Of a stretch of DNA of 21,828 bases, positions 6,257 through 13,242 are shown piece after piece. Position numbers and translations under genes: made by a program. Below the pieces are notes generated by a model, which was not told the DNA's origin, made no database searches, and worked only from the letters and a program-made list of their open reading frames with translations. Positions within the stretch are counted from its first letter, which is position 1; each line of letters begins with the position of its first letter. Source of the DNA: M50B91 sp964526665 (GTDB taxonomy: Bacteria; Patescibacteriota; Gracilibacteria; UBA4473). Location of the stretch: assembly GCA_964526665.1 (NCBI GenBank), contig CAZGJL010000013.1, positions 1 through 21,828 on the forward strand, read 5' to 3'.

Positions 6257-7692
6257 TAGGTTTTATATTTTTGCATTTGATGAGCGATTCGGAGCGCACG
6301 TTCCTCTTTCATTGCCGGACAGATAATCTGTACTCCAATCGGAAGTCCTGAGTCGGTTTGTCCTCCAGGAAAACCTATTCCACATTGTCCCGCAAGACAT
6401 GATGGTGCGAGAAACATATCTTCAAGATACATTTTCAAAGGATCATCGAGATTTTCTCCTATTTTGAATGCAGGAGTTGGGCTCACAGGGGAAAGAATTG
6501 CATCTACATTTTCCCATGCGTTATCAAAATCTTGTTTTATTAAAGTGCGAACTCGCTGTGCTTGTCGGTAGTATTGATCAGAATATCCTGCAGACAGAAC
6601 AAATGTTCCAATGAGAATTCTTCGTTTTACTTCATCTCCAAATCCTTCAGAGCGAGTTTCAGTATATATTTTTTGTAAATCATCTTTTGCTTTTGAAGAT
6701 TCACCAAATCGAATCCCATCATATCGTGCTTGATTAGAAGAAATTTCTCCTGGGGCAATTATATAATATGCAGCAACAGCATATTCTGCATGGGGAAGCT
6801 CAATATCTATTATTTTTGCTCCCATATCCCGAAGTTGTGCTTCAGCGGCTGCAATTACTTGTGCAACATTTTCATCTATTCCTTTTTCAAAGAAATTTCG
6901 AGGAATACCAATTTTCATATCACGAATAGAATGTTGGATTTCTGCAGTGTAATTTGGCACTTCAATGTCAGGAGTAGTTGAGTCTTTTCCATCATGTCCT
7001 GCGATTTCTTGCAGCATAAGGGCACAATCTTCAGCAGTTTTGGCAATAGGTCCAACCACGTCTAGAGAGCTTGCCATTGGCATTGTTCCCCAACGAGAAA
7101 CGCGTCCGTAAGAGACCTTTAATCCAGTCACTCCACAAAAATGAGAGGGATGACGGATAGATCCATTTGTTTCTGTTCCAATAGCTCCAGTACAAAAATT
7201 TGCGGCAATTGCTGCGGCAGAACCTCCAGAACTTCCTCCAGCAACTCGCTCCAAATCGTGTGGATTTCGCGTTATCCCGAAGGCAGAAGTTTGGGTACTG
7301 GCTCCCATGGTAAATTCATCCGTATTGGTTTTTCCCAAAAGTACAGCTCCAGCACTTTTAAGTTTTTTCCAAACAGTTGCGTCATAAGGAGATTGAAAAT
7401 TTTTCAAAATATTAGAACAAGCCGTCGTGCGACATTCAATAGTACAAACAACATCTTTGAGTGCAATAGGCATCCCATCAAGAGGGGAGAGAAGTTCATT
7501 ATTTTTTTGTCGTGCATCTGAGACATCGGCCATTTCTCGTGCTACATCAAAAGTAGTAGTAACAAAAGCATTAATCTTAGAATCTTTTTCCTCAATTTCC
7601 GCAATAAATGCATCTGTAATTTCCCGAGAACTAACTTCACCACTGCGGAACAGTTCAGATAATTCGGTGAGTGTTTTTTTAGTAAGATTCAT
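6256..7692 (-). CDS. gatA: Asp-tRNA(Asn)/Glu-tRNA(Gln) amidotransferase subunit A
   Basis: A 478-residue amidase-signature protein at the family's usual length. The Ser-cis-Ser-Lys triad is visible: Lys79 in PIALKDVVCT, the cis-Ser154 in AGGSSGGSAAA, and the nucleophile Ser178 in TNGSIRHPSHFCGVTGLK. GatA releases ammonia from glutamine for GatB, which amidates mischarged tRNA. I start it at ATG 7692; the frame extends further upstream but into gatC. Its start overlaps the gatC stop by 1 nt (TAATG), and its own stop overlaps the carA start the same way. A small oddity is Asn176 where most GatA proteins have Gly before GSIR. gatB is not in this window. Confidence 0.97.
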   Translation of the reverse strand: MNLTKKTLTELSELFRSGEVSSREITDAFIAEIEEKDSKINAFVTTTFDVAREMADVSDARQKNNELLSPLDGMPIALKDVVCTIECRTTACSNILKNFQSPYDATVWKKLKSAGAVLLGKTNTDEFTMGASTQTSAFGITRNPHDLERVAGGSSGGSAAAIAANFCTGAIGTETNGSIRHPSHFCGVTGLKVSYGRVSRWGTMPMASSLDVVGPIAKTAEDCALMLQEIAGHDGKDSTTPDIEVPNYTAEIQHSIRDMKIGIPRNFFEKGIDENVAQVIAAAEAQLRDMGAKIIDIELPHAEYAVAAYYIIAPGEISSNQARYDGIRFGESSKAKDDLQKIYTETRSEGFGDEVKRRILIGTFVLSAGYSDQYYRQAQRVRTLIKQDFDNAWENVDAILSPVSPTPAFKIGENLDDPLKMYLEDMFLAPSCLAGQCGIGFPGGQTDSGLPIGVQIICPAMKEERALRIAHQMQKYKT

Positions 7693-7985
7693 TACAAAAC
7701 ATTCGGGATAGAGATCTGATTTTTTTTCACAGGATGCGAAGAACAATCAATAAGTAATTTCTCGGATTTATATCTACTAATAGCGTCTTCACGTGTAATA
7801 TTTTCTAATCCAGTTGTTTGAGAAGTTTCGACCACATTTTTGGTATTTACCTTTTTTAATGCTTCAAAAAAATGAACGATATCTCCAAGTTGGGGTGCAA
7901 ACTTAGCAGCTTCTTCTGCAGACATCTTTAATCTCGCTAACTGAGCGAGGTGTTTGACGTCATCGGGGGAAATTTTACTCGTCAT
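7692..7985 (-). CDS. gatC: Asp-tRNA(Asn)/Glu-tRNA(Gln) amidotransferase subunit C
   Basis: A 97-residue protein, the normal length. It shows the GatC N-terminal pattern (SPDDVKHLAQLARLKMSAEE) and FAPQLGDIVHFFEALKKVNT, then the belt region with a conserved proline-rich C-terminus ending in IPNV. GatC wraps around GatA and tethers it to GatB. It is the first gene of the coupled gatC-gatA-carA operon and is divergent from rpsB. No clear Shine-Dalgarno is present; AGTACACTGT lies 11 nt before the start. Confidence 0.95.
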   Translation of the reverse strand: MTSKISPDDVKHLAQLARLKMSAEEAAKFAPQLGDIVHFFEALKKVNTKNVVETSQTTGLENITREDAISRYKSEKLLIDCSSHPVKKNQISIPNVL

Positions 7986-7996
7986 TTATGCTTACA

Positions 7997-8006
7997 CAGT
8001 GTACTT
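7997..8006 (-). promoter_or_regulatory. Conserved 10-bp motif upstream of gatC-gatA-carA (AGTACACTGT)
   Basis: Exact copy of the 10-mer found upstream of carB (4041-4050), in the same orientation, 11 nt before the gatC ATG and preceded in both places by a T-run. It links the two transcription units that encode the two CPSase subunits. See the carB copy for the operator versus -10 alternatives. Confidence 0.35.
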
Positions 8007-8063
8007 AAAAATACTTAGAAGTGAAAATTTTTCCTTATGAAAACATCCTTAATAACAAAAAGC

Positions 8064-8091
8064 TTGTCAAAAAACTTAAAATCTCTATATT
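8064..8091 (+). promoter_or_regulatory. Promoter of rpsB
   Basis: TTGTCA (8064-8069) and TATATT (8086-8091), 16 bp apart. The predicted start near 8098 gives a ~67-nt leader before the rpsB ATG. The leader contains GTCG (8098-8101) and GCC (8106-8108), which can pair with CGAC (8134-8137) and GGC (8125-8127), a small structure that might serve S2 autoregulation. The promoter position also shows that the longer in-frame ORF from 8021 is not the real start. Confidence 0.7.
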
Positions 8092-8164
8092 ACGCGCGTC
8101 GTCAAGCCAATCTGATTTAAGAGCGGCGGGAAGCGACAACTATTTACTTATTATTTTCCCACAC

Positions 8165-8827
8165 ATGGCAGATTTAAAATCACTTTTCGAAGCACAGCTC
8201 CACCTAGGAGGACGCACATCTGGATGGAATCCAAAGATGAAAAACTTTTTGCACGGACAAAAGAATGGTGTGCATGTTTTTGACCTTGAGCAGACAGCAG
8301 AACGTCTTGATCAAGCAAAGAAGTTTTTGACAGCTCAAAAATTACAGAACAAGAAAGTTCTTTTTGTTGGAACAAAACCACAAACAGCAATATTGCTTCA
8401 GGAATTAGTAGCGAAAACTGATCATTACTATGTAGATCAGAAATGGATGCCAGGCTTGCTTACAAACTTTAAAGAAATCCGAAAACGAATCGATCACTAC
8501 TTGAACTTGAAATCACAGTTCGAGACAGGAGAGATTAACAAATATACGAAGAAAGAAGTTTCTCAGTACAAAAAAGAACTCGATAAATTGGAGATTTTAT
8601 ATCACGGAGTAGGAGAGATGCGACAAAAACCAAGTGTGGTTATCGTTCTTGACGCAGTGGTAAACCGTCTTACAGTTGAAGAAGCTGAAGTGGCAGGAGT
8701 ACCTATTGTTGCTGTCGTAGATAGTAACGCAAATCCTGATGGAATTGGATTTCCTATTCCAGGAAATGATGACTCAATTACCTCTATTCGCTTTTTACTT
8801 GAAAACTTGGTACAATCGTTGGCGTAG
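8165..8827 (+). CDS. rpsB: 30S ribosomal protein S2
   Basis: A 220-residue S2 protein, slightly shorter than the ~240-residue bacterial norm. Diagnostic stretches are LFEAQLHLGGRTSGWNPKMK, NGVHVFDLEQTAERLDQAKK, VLFVGTKPQT, DQKWMPGLLTNFKEIRKRI and VPIVAVVDSNANPDGIGFPI, then PGNDDS. S2 binds the 30S head-body junction and is needed for S1 association and initiation. The start MADLKSLFEAQ was chosen because family members begin here and the promoter lies between it and the upstream in-frame ATG. It is followed 19 nt later by a small membrane-protein gene and then tsf, its usual partner. Confidence 0.97.
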   Translation: MADLKSLFEAQLHLGGRTSGWNPKMKNFLHGQKNGVHVFDLEQTAERLDQAKKFLTAQKLQNKKVLFVGTKPQTAILLQELVAKTDHYYVDQKWMPGLLTNFKEIRKRIDHYLNLKSQFETGEINKYTKKEVSQYKKELDKLEILYHGVGEMRQKPSVVIVLDAVVNRLTVEEAEVAGVPIVAVVDSNANPDGIGFPIPGNDDSITSIRFLLENLVQSLA

Positions 8828-8846
8828 TTTATAAATAAACACCAAC

Positions 8847-9284
8847 ATGTCAGAAACAACACCAACTTCAGAGGCACCCATGGTGGAGCCAGCCTTCGCA
8901 GTACAAGAATCAGCGGATGCTACTATCTCCGCACCAACGGCAGCACCAGTAGTAGATATGACTCTTCCTGCAGGAGAAAAAATGCTTGCAATGCTTGGTT
9001 ATATTGGTTTCTTTTGTGCGCTTCCATTGGCATTAAAACCAAAATCAGAGTTATGTCAGCATCACGGAAAACAAGCCCTTGCGGTTACTCTTATGTTTTT
9101 TGTTGCGGCAGCCATAACATTTAATTTAGCGGCACTGTTGCAATCAGCACCATTGATGTACTTAACACTCGTAATAAAAGTTGCTTGGACAGCTACAGCA
9201 ATTTTTGGAATGATGAGTGCTACGGCAGGGAAGAAAACAAATTTACCATTCTTTAGTACAATTGCTAAAAAATTCACTTGGTAA
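8847..9284 (+). CDS. DUF4870/Tic20-like membrane protein
   Basis: A 145-residue protein: a disordered, Thr/Pro/Ala-rich N-terminus (1-42), then three hydrophobic segments at about 45-63, 77-98 and 103-123. MLGYIGFFCALPLALKPKSE, a conserved-looking HHGKQAL turn (72-78) and the closing FFSTIAKKF resemble the DUF4870/Tic20-like family of small integral membrane proteins (typical pattern: short helix, charged turn with H-x-KQ, two more helices). Function unknown. It is inserted between rpsB and tsf, which are normally adjacent, and is probably co-transcribed with rpsB. A strong terminator follows. Confidence 0.7.
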   Translation: MSETTPTSEAPMVEPAFAVQESADATISAPTAAPVVDMTLPAGEKMLAMLGYIGFFCALPLALKPKSELCQHHGKQALAVTLMFFVAAAITFNLAALLQSAPLMYLTLVIKVAWTATAIFGMMSATAGKKTNLPFFSTIAKKFTW

Positions 9285-9309
9285 GAGGTTAAGAAAATTT
9301 GATTTTTAG

Positions 9310-9339
9310 ATCGGGGTGAGTACACTCGCCCCGATTTTT
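9310..9339 (+). terminator. Strong terminator/attenuator directly before tsf
   Basis: ATCGGGGTGAG (9310-9320) pairs with CTCGCCCCGAT (9325-9335) with a single G-U, around TACA, followed by T to 9339. It ends only 13 nt before the tsf ATG (9353). It therefore separates tsf from the rpsB transcript unless it is read through. Confidence 0.9.
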
Positions 9340-9352
9340 AATTTTCAAAAAA

Positions 9353-10111
9353 ATGGCTATTTCAGCAGCGGATGTGAAAATTTTACGCCAGCGAACCAGT
9401 GTGGGGATGCTTGCTTGTAAAAATGCTTTGGAAGAGGCAAATGGCGATATGGAGGCAGCAATCGAGTTGCTTCGAAAACGAGGAGAGATGAAAGCTGCTT
9501 CAAAAGCTGATCGAACGACAGCGGAAGGAGCAATCGCAATCTCAGGAAAAGCAATTGTGAAACTTTTGTGTGAGACTGATTTCGTGGCTCGAAACGAAGG
9601 ATTTGTTGCTCTCGTAGAAGAGATTGCAGCAAAAGCGAATGCAGAGGGTGCAGAGGCAGCCAAAGCATACTTCGAATCAATCAAAACTGACAAAATGCAG
9701 GAGATTGGAGAAAATCTTATTCTTGAACAGGTTGAGGTTATTTCAGAAGGATCAGTTGTTTCTGGATACGTTCATTCAAACCGAAAAGTAGCGGCAATGA
9801 TCGGATTGGACGGAAGTGATGAGGAGCACGCACGTGATGCAGCAATGCACGCGACAGCGATGGCGCCACTCGTGGCAACCCCAGAGGAGGTTGATCCAGC
9901 ACTTATTGAAAAAGAAAAAGAGATTGCAAAAGCAGAATTGCTCGAAGCAGGAAAACCAGAGAACATCATTGAGAATATTCTCGTTGGTAAAATCAAAAAA
10001 TTCTGTGCAGAGCGTGCTTTGACAAGCCAGGCATTTGTAAAAAATCCTGAGCAGACAGTAGGGGAATACCTTGGAGCAAACGTTGTTGCTTACGTTCGAG
10101 TTGAGGTTTAG
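9353..10111 (+). CDS. tsf: Translation elongation factor Ts
   Basis: A 252-residue EF-Ts. The UBA-like N-terminus reads SAADVKILRQRTSVGMLACK and NALEEANGDMEAAIELLRKRG. The EF-Tu-contacting core shows KLLCETDFVARNEGFVALVE. The dimerisation/C-terminal part includes VSGYVHSNRKVAAMIGLD, HATAMAPLVATPEEV and the end QTVGEYLGANVVAYVRVEV. EF-Ts regenerates EF-Tu-GTP. Its length is between the long E. coli type (~283) and short types. The ATG lies 13 nt after a terminator T-run and no Shine-Dalgarno or clear promoter is visible between them, so how it is transcribed is not obvious. Confidence 0.97.
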   Translation: MAISAADVKILRQRTSVGMLACKNALEEANGDMEAAIELLRKRGEMKAASKADRTTAEGAIAISGKAIVKLLCETDFVARNEGFVALVEEIAAKANAEGAEAAKAYFESIKTDKMQEIGENLILEQVEVISEGSVVSGYVHSNRKVAAMIGLDGSDEEHARDAAMHATAMAPLVATPEEVDPALIEKEKEIAKAELLEAGKPENIIENILVGKIKKFCAERALTSQAFVKNPEQTVGEYLGANVVAYVRVEV

Positions 10112-10131
10112 TTCTCACTTTATCAAGTATA

Positions 10132-10779
10132 TTAAAGGGTCGCATTGGCGACCTTTTTTATATCCTCAAGATATTCTGGTAGGTCAGGGCTAGTTGATAA
10201 AAAGAATGTTTTATCCGGATTTTCTCTCATTTTCTTTTCAATTGCTGTAATCATAAAGGCTGGTGTAAGTTGTAAAGCCTTTTCATGGCAAATTTTTCGG
10301 ATATTTTCTTGAGGGTGTCGAAAAGAAACAAAAACGAGGGCTTTTAGTCTTCCGGAAGTACTTTCTTCTGGATGTTCATTAGAAATCCATTTAATTTTTT
10401 CAGGGAAGTCTAAAACATTGTAATTTTGTGCCATATTTTGAATATATGGAGAAGAACTGTTTAAATCATTTTCTTGTCGACGAATAACAATATCCGCTGT
10501 CCGCAAGTGTTGGGAAACTTTTTCCTTTGTATCTAAACAAAGAATTATAGGAAGAGTTATGTTTAAGTGGTCGGCAAGTTTTTTGGCTAATTCAAAACTT
10601 TCAGAAACACTAAAAAGACGATCTTCTTTTAAAACATTTAATACAAGAGAAAGAGTAACAGGACATCCCAGTTCTTGTTCTGCCTTTTGTAGTATATGAA
10701 AATGTTTTTCTGTTATAGGATCACCACTTGTGAAATATTCCACTTGAAGAGGTGTATCCCGATAGGATATAGAGTCCAT
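10132..10779 (-). CDS. Hypothetical soluble protein downstream of mutL
   Basis: A 215-residue protein without membrane segments or signal peptide. The frame also has a TTG two codons upstream (10785); ATG 10779 is the more likely start. It contains a helical LQKAEQELGCPVTLSLVLNV part, an alternating hydrophobic LPIILCLDTKEKVSQHLRTA strand/helix and ALVFVSFRHPQENIRKICHE, suggesting an alpha/beta fold. I do not recognise a family. It follows mutL by 52 nt on the same strand and probably shares its transcript, although a TTGACA immediately after the mutL stop hints at a second promoter (no good -10 is seen). Its stop codon lies inside the tsf terminator, which is thus shared. Confidence 0.7.
   Translation of the reverse strand: MDSISYRDTPLQVEYFTSGDPITEKHFHILQKAEQELGCPVTLSLVLNVLKEDRLFSVSESFELAKKLADHLNITLPIILCLDTKEKVSQHLRTADIVIRRQENDLNSSSPYIQNMAQNYNVLDFPEKIKWISNEHPEESTSGRLKALVFVSFRHPQENIRKICHEKALQLTPAFMITAIEKKMRENPDKTFFLSTSPDLPEYLEDIKKVANATL
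10138..10159 (+). terminator. Rho-independent terminator of tsf
   Basis: GGTCGC (10138-10143) and GCGACC (10148-10153) enclose ATTG, followed by six T. Preceding AAAG can extend the stem. It overlaps the last codons of the convergent gene on the minus strand, so both genes are very tightly packed. Confidence 0.9.
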
Positions 10780-10831
10780 CGGCAAAAGGTTAAATACTGC
10801 AGGATTTTCGTTATATTTAGTGTTTTGTCAA

Positions 10832-12592
10832 TTATCTATGAAACTCTTTATCCAAATCCTCAAAAGACCAGAAGACATGATTTGGTCGTCCGTGTGGGCA
10901 AAGATTTCTCCATTGAGTGGTTTGGAAATCGTCTAAGAGTTTTTGCATTTCTTCTGGTTGCAGAGCATCACCAAACATAACCGATCCTCGGCAGGCCTTG
11001 TATTCTAGTATTTTTCGTAATAACTTATCGCTGGTATGTTCGCCAATTTGCTCATCTCCTATCCATTCGGAAAGATCTGCGAGAAGCATATCAAGATCTT
11101 TTTCTGTAAAAAGAGAGGGGATAGCGATCACGTTCAAATTTTCATCAAGTTCAAATCCAAGCGTGTTTAATTGGTCGCGTTTTTTCAATAATAACTCACG
11201 CTGTTCTTCATCTAGTTGTGGAGTGTGAGGAACCAGAAGTGTCTGTTTTTCTTTTAAAAGAGTTTCTCGATCATTCCAAAACATTTCAAATCGTTGGCGT
11301 TCATGAAGTGCATGTTGATCGAACACCCAGAGACCATTCTCTGCTTCTGCAAGAATATATTTCTTCGCCACTTGTCCGACGAGTTGGAGTTTTCCAACTG
11401 GCGCGGGTTCCTCTTCTATAGCTCCAGATCGTTCGGCGTGGAGGTCACTAAAACTTTTTGGTTGTGTGAATAGTTCACGAGAGAAATTTGCGGCGCTTCG
11501 TTTTTGTCCTCCTGAAAAGGAAGGTGATCGAAATGAAGAAGTTCGATGAGGCGTTTGGCTTTCTGTGAATTGTGCGACCGTTCCTCCGGCACTCAGAGAA
11601 GATCGTTCAGATCGTTGTAATCCTGAAGTGACAGTGTTTTTTATAGCACTCCAAATATCACCCGGTTCACTGAATTTTACCTCAGTTTTTCGTGGATGAA
11701 CATTTACATCGACGAGAAGGGGATCGAGTTCAATCCATATAGCAAACTTTGGATACAAATGTTTTTCAATTCCAGCTGTCTGGTGATAGGCCTCGCGAAT
11801 CGCCCAAGCCAGCTTATGGTCATCGATATGTCGTCCATTGACCCAGAGAAGTTGGGACTTCTTACTTGTGCCACAGCGTCCTGGCTGAAGAACCCAACCA
11901 TGAATTTTTGCTGCAGGAAGATTTCCTTCTACAGGTATCAAGGCACTGGAATCTTCTCCTAGAACTTTGGTCACACGATCGAATTGTTTCCCGATCGGGA
12001 AATCGAGAACGACTGTTTCATCACGGAAGAGTTTGAACCCGATATGTGGATGAGTAAGAGCAAAAGATTCAAATTCACGACGGATAGCAGCCATTTCTGT
12101 TCCAGAATTTTTCAAATGGGCGAGTCGTGCGGGAACCGGGAAGAATAAATTTTTCACGCGAAAGATCGTTCCATTATTTGCCGGAGAAGGAGAGTTTGAG
12201 ATCAATTTCCCAGCGTCTACTTTCACGCATGTTCCAGCATCATCTTTTTCCTGTTTCGTAACTATCTCAAAGTTAGAAATGGCGGAGATCGCAGACAGAG
12301 CTTCTCCACGAAACCCAAATGATCGTATTGCAAATACATCGTCAATCGTTGATATCTTGCTCGTGGCATGCCGAAGTACACATTTTTCGGCATCTTCTGG
12401 ATCCATTCCCGTTCCATTGTCTCGTACTTCAATTAATTTTTTCCCTCCATCTTTAATAAATACATCAATCTGTGTTGCATTGGCGTCGATAGCATTCTCA
12501 ATCATTTCTTTGACGACGCTGGCTGGACGTTCTACTACTTCTCCAGCAGCAATTTGATCGGCTACCGCTGGTGGTAAAATATGAATTTTCAT
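10832..12592 (-). CDS. mutL: DNA mismatch repair protein MutL (endonuclease type)
   Basis: A 586-residue MutL. The GHKL ATPase domain shows ADQIAAGEVVERPASVVKEM (11-30), motif I ENAIDANA (32-39), DNGTGMDPED (58-67), FGFRGEALSAI (92-102) and the sensor stretch GTIFRVKNLFFPVPARLAHL (141-160). The transducer domain has VNGRHIDD (251-258) and DVNVHPRKTEVKF (295-307). After a Ser-rich linker (325-400), the C-terminal domain has a complete nicking-endonuclease metal site: DQHALHERQRFE (425-436, DQHAxxExxxxE), ACR (533-535), CPHGRP (565-570) and a terminal FHR (584-586, FxR). It should nick DNA in methyl-independent mismatch repair, as in bacteria lacking MutH. mutS is not in the window. A near-leaderless promoter precedes it. 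Confidence 0.97.
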   Translation of the reverse strand: MKIHILPPAVADQIAAGEVVERPASVVKEMIENAIDANATQIDVFIKDGGKKLIEVRDNGTGMDPEDAEKCVLRHATSKISTIDDVFAIRSFGFRGEALSAISAISNFEIVTKQEKDDAGTCVKVDAGKLISNSPSPANNGTIFRVKNLFFPVPARLAHLKNSGTEMAAIRREFESFALTHPHIGFKLFRDETVVLDFPIGKQFDRVTKVLGEDSSALIPVEGNLPAAKIHGWVLQPGRCGTSKKSQLLWVNGRHIDDHKLAWAIREAYHQTAGIEKHLYPKFAIWIELDPLLVDVNVHPRKTEVKFSEPGDIWSAIKNTVTSGLQRSERSSLSAGGTVAQFTESQTPHRTSSFRSPSFSGGQKRSAANFSRELFTQPKSFSDLHAERSGAIEEEPAPVGKLQLVGQVAKKYILAEAENGLWVFDQHALHERQRFEMFWNDRETLLKEKQTLLVPHTPQLDEEQRELLLKKRDQLNTLGFELDENLNVIAIPSLFTEKDLDMLLADLSEWIGDEQIGEHTSDKLLRKILEYKACRGSVMFGDALQPEEMQKLLDDFQTTQWRNLCPHGRPNHVFWSFEDLDKEFHR

Positions 12593-12599
12593 CGAGTTT

Positions 12600-12627
12600 A
12601 GTATAATTCAAAAATGACGTTTGTCAT
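12600..12627 (-). promoter_or_regulatory. mutL promoter with overlapping palindromes
   Basis: On the minus strand ATGACA (12627-12622) and TATACT (12605-12600) are 16 bp apart. Only 7 nt separate the -10 box from the ATG, so the transcript would start at or next to the start codon. An inverted repeat AAAATGAC-GTTT-GTCATTTT (12611-12630) covers the -35 and spacer, and GTTC-TTTT-GAAC (12634-12645) lies just upstream. Either could bind a regulator. Confidence 0.55.
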
Positions 12628-12660
12628 TTTGAAGTTCTTTTGAACGTACAAATATCACCC

Positions 12661-12700
12661 GCCCCGCATTGCGGGGCGCCCCTCTTACATCAAGAGGGGC
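12661..12700. repeat. Two adjacent GC-rich palindromes (left end of the cassette)
   Basis: GCCCCGC-ATT-GCGGGGC (12661-12677) is followed directly by GCCCCTCTT-ACATC-AAGAGGGGC (12678-12700). Both are perfect and far more GC-rich than their surroundings. Neither is followed by a T-run, so they are not ordinary terminators. They resemble REP-type palindromes. Confidence 0.85.
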
Positions 12701-12769
12701 TTATACAGAAATTAATATTTGATTAATAATTTACCTAGAAAAAGAAAGATTTTGGTATAGATTTTTGTT

Positions 12770-13150
12770 ATGGAAAAACAATGGAATAGACAAGACAAAG
12801 TTCTTTTGGAGAGAAGAAGATTGTTACGAAAAAATGCGACACTTGCAGAAGGAAAATTATGGGAAGTTATTCGAAAATCAAAACTTGGAGCAAAATTTAT
12901 CCGTCAATATAGTATAGGACCCTATATTTTGGATTTTTATGTGCCCAAATTAAAATTGGCTATTGAATTAGATGGAAAGCATCATGCAAACACTGATATA
13001 CAGGAATATGATAAGATTAGAACAGAATTTTTACATACAGCAGATATTGAAGTTCTTCGATTTTGGAATGCTGAAATAATCAATGACATGCCCCAAGCCT
13101 TAGAAAAGATTTTTCAAGCGATACAAAAACTAAAAAAAATCCCCTCTTGA
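12770..13150 (+). CDS. DUF559 (Vsr-like PD-(D/E)XK) endonuclease-domain protein
   Basis: A 126-residue protein covering a full DUF559 domain: LAEGKLWEVIRKSKLGAKFI (about 26-45), RQYSIGPYILDFYVPKLKLA (46-65), IELDGKHHANTDIQEYD (66-82) and RTEFLHTADIEVLRFWNAEI (85-104). The Asp of LDF, the Glu-Leu-Asp-Gly and the following His match the restriction-endonuclease-like core related to very-short-patch repair nucleases. The biochemical activity of DUF559 proteins is poorly established. The last codons (IPS, TGA) are formed by the right-hand 21-bp palindrome, so gene and repeat are physically fused. A -10-like TATAGA (12756-12761) lies 8 nt before the ATG without a good -35. The gene is in a repeat-bounded cassette next to mutL. 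Confidence 0.85.
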   Translation: MEKQWNRQDKVLLERRRLLRKNATLAEGKLWEVIRKSKLGAKFIRQYSIGPYILDFYVPKLKLAIELDGKHHANTDIQEYDKIRTEFLHTADIEVLRFWNAEIINDMPQALEKIFQAIQKLKKIPS

Positions 13151-13161
13151 TGTAAGAGGGG
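13141..13161. repeat. 21-bp palindrome, right end of the cassette
   Basis: CCCCTCTT-GATGT-AAGAGGGG is the exact reverse complement of the left copy at 12679-12699. Its first ten bases supply the final codons and stop of the DUF559 gene. It can form the same hairpin and lacks a T-run. Confidence 0.9.
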
Positions 13162-13205
13162 ACAAAGACGAGATCAAAAGACTAGGGGGTGATATAAACT
13201 TTGAG

Positions 13206-13233
13206 ATGACAATTTTTCCGTTTCCCTTACAAT
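13206..13233 (+). promoter_or_regulatory. rsmI promoter
   Basis: ATGACA (13206-13211) and TACAAT (13228-13233) are 16 bp apart, the same -35 and spacing as the mutL promoter. The -10 ends 9 nt before the rsmI ATG, so the mRNA would be almost leaderless. It lies just outside the right end of the DUF559 cassette. Confidence 0.6.
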
Positions 13234-13242
13234 CTCCTCAGA

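Larger units (their letters stand above)
12652..13195. mobile_element. DUF559 endonuclease cassette bounded by inverted repeats and palindromes
   Basis: ATATCACCC (12652-12660) at one end and GGGTGATAT (13187-13195) at the other form a perfect 9-bp terminal inverted repeat enclosing 544 bp. Inside each end sits the same 21-bp palindrome in opposite orientation: CCCCTCTT-ACATC-AAGAGGGG (12679-12699) and CCCCTCTT-GATGT-AAGAGGGG (13141-13161). The left end carries an extra GC-rich hairpin. The only gene inside encodes a Vsr-like nuclease. The cassette separates the divergent mutL and rsmI promoters. No target duplication is visible. I infer a small mobile or selfish unit; this is a structural reading and needs comparative proof. 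Confidence 0.5.

Noticed and set aside
8021..8164. N-terminal extension of rpsB from an in-frame ATG at 8021
   Set aside because: A good promoter (8064-8091) lies inside the extension, and S2 proteins begin at the MADLKSLFEAQ-type start at 8165.
12661..12700. Paired GC palindromes as a mutL or DUF559 terminator
   Set aside because: No T-run follows on either strand, and the element lies upstream of both flanking genes, where a terminator has no obvious use.
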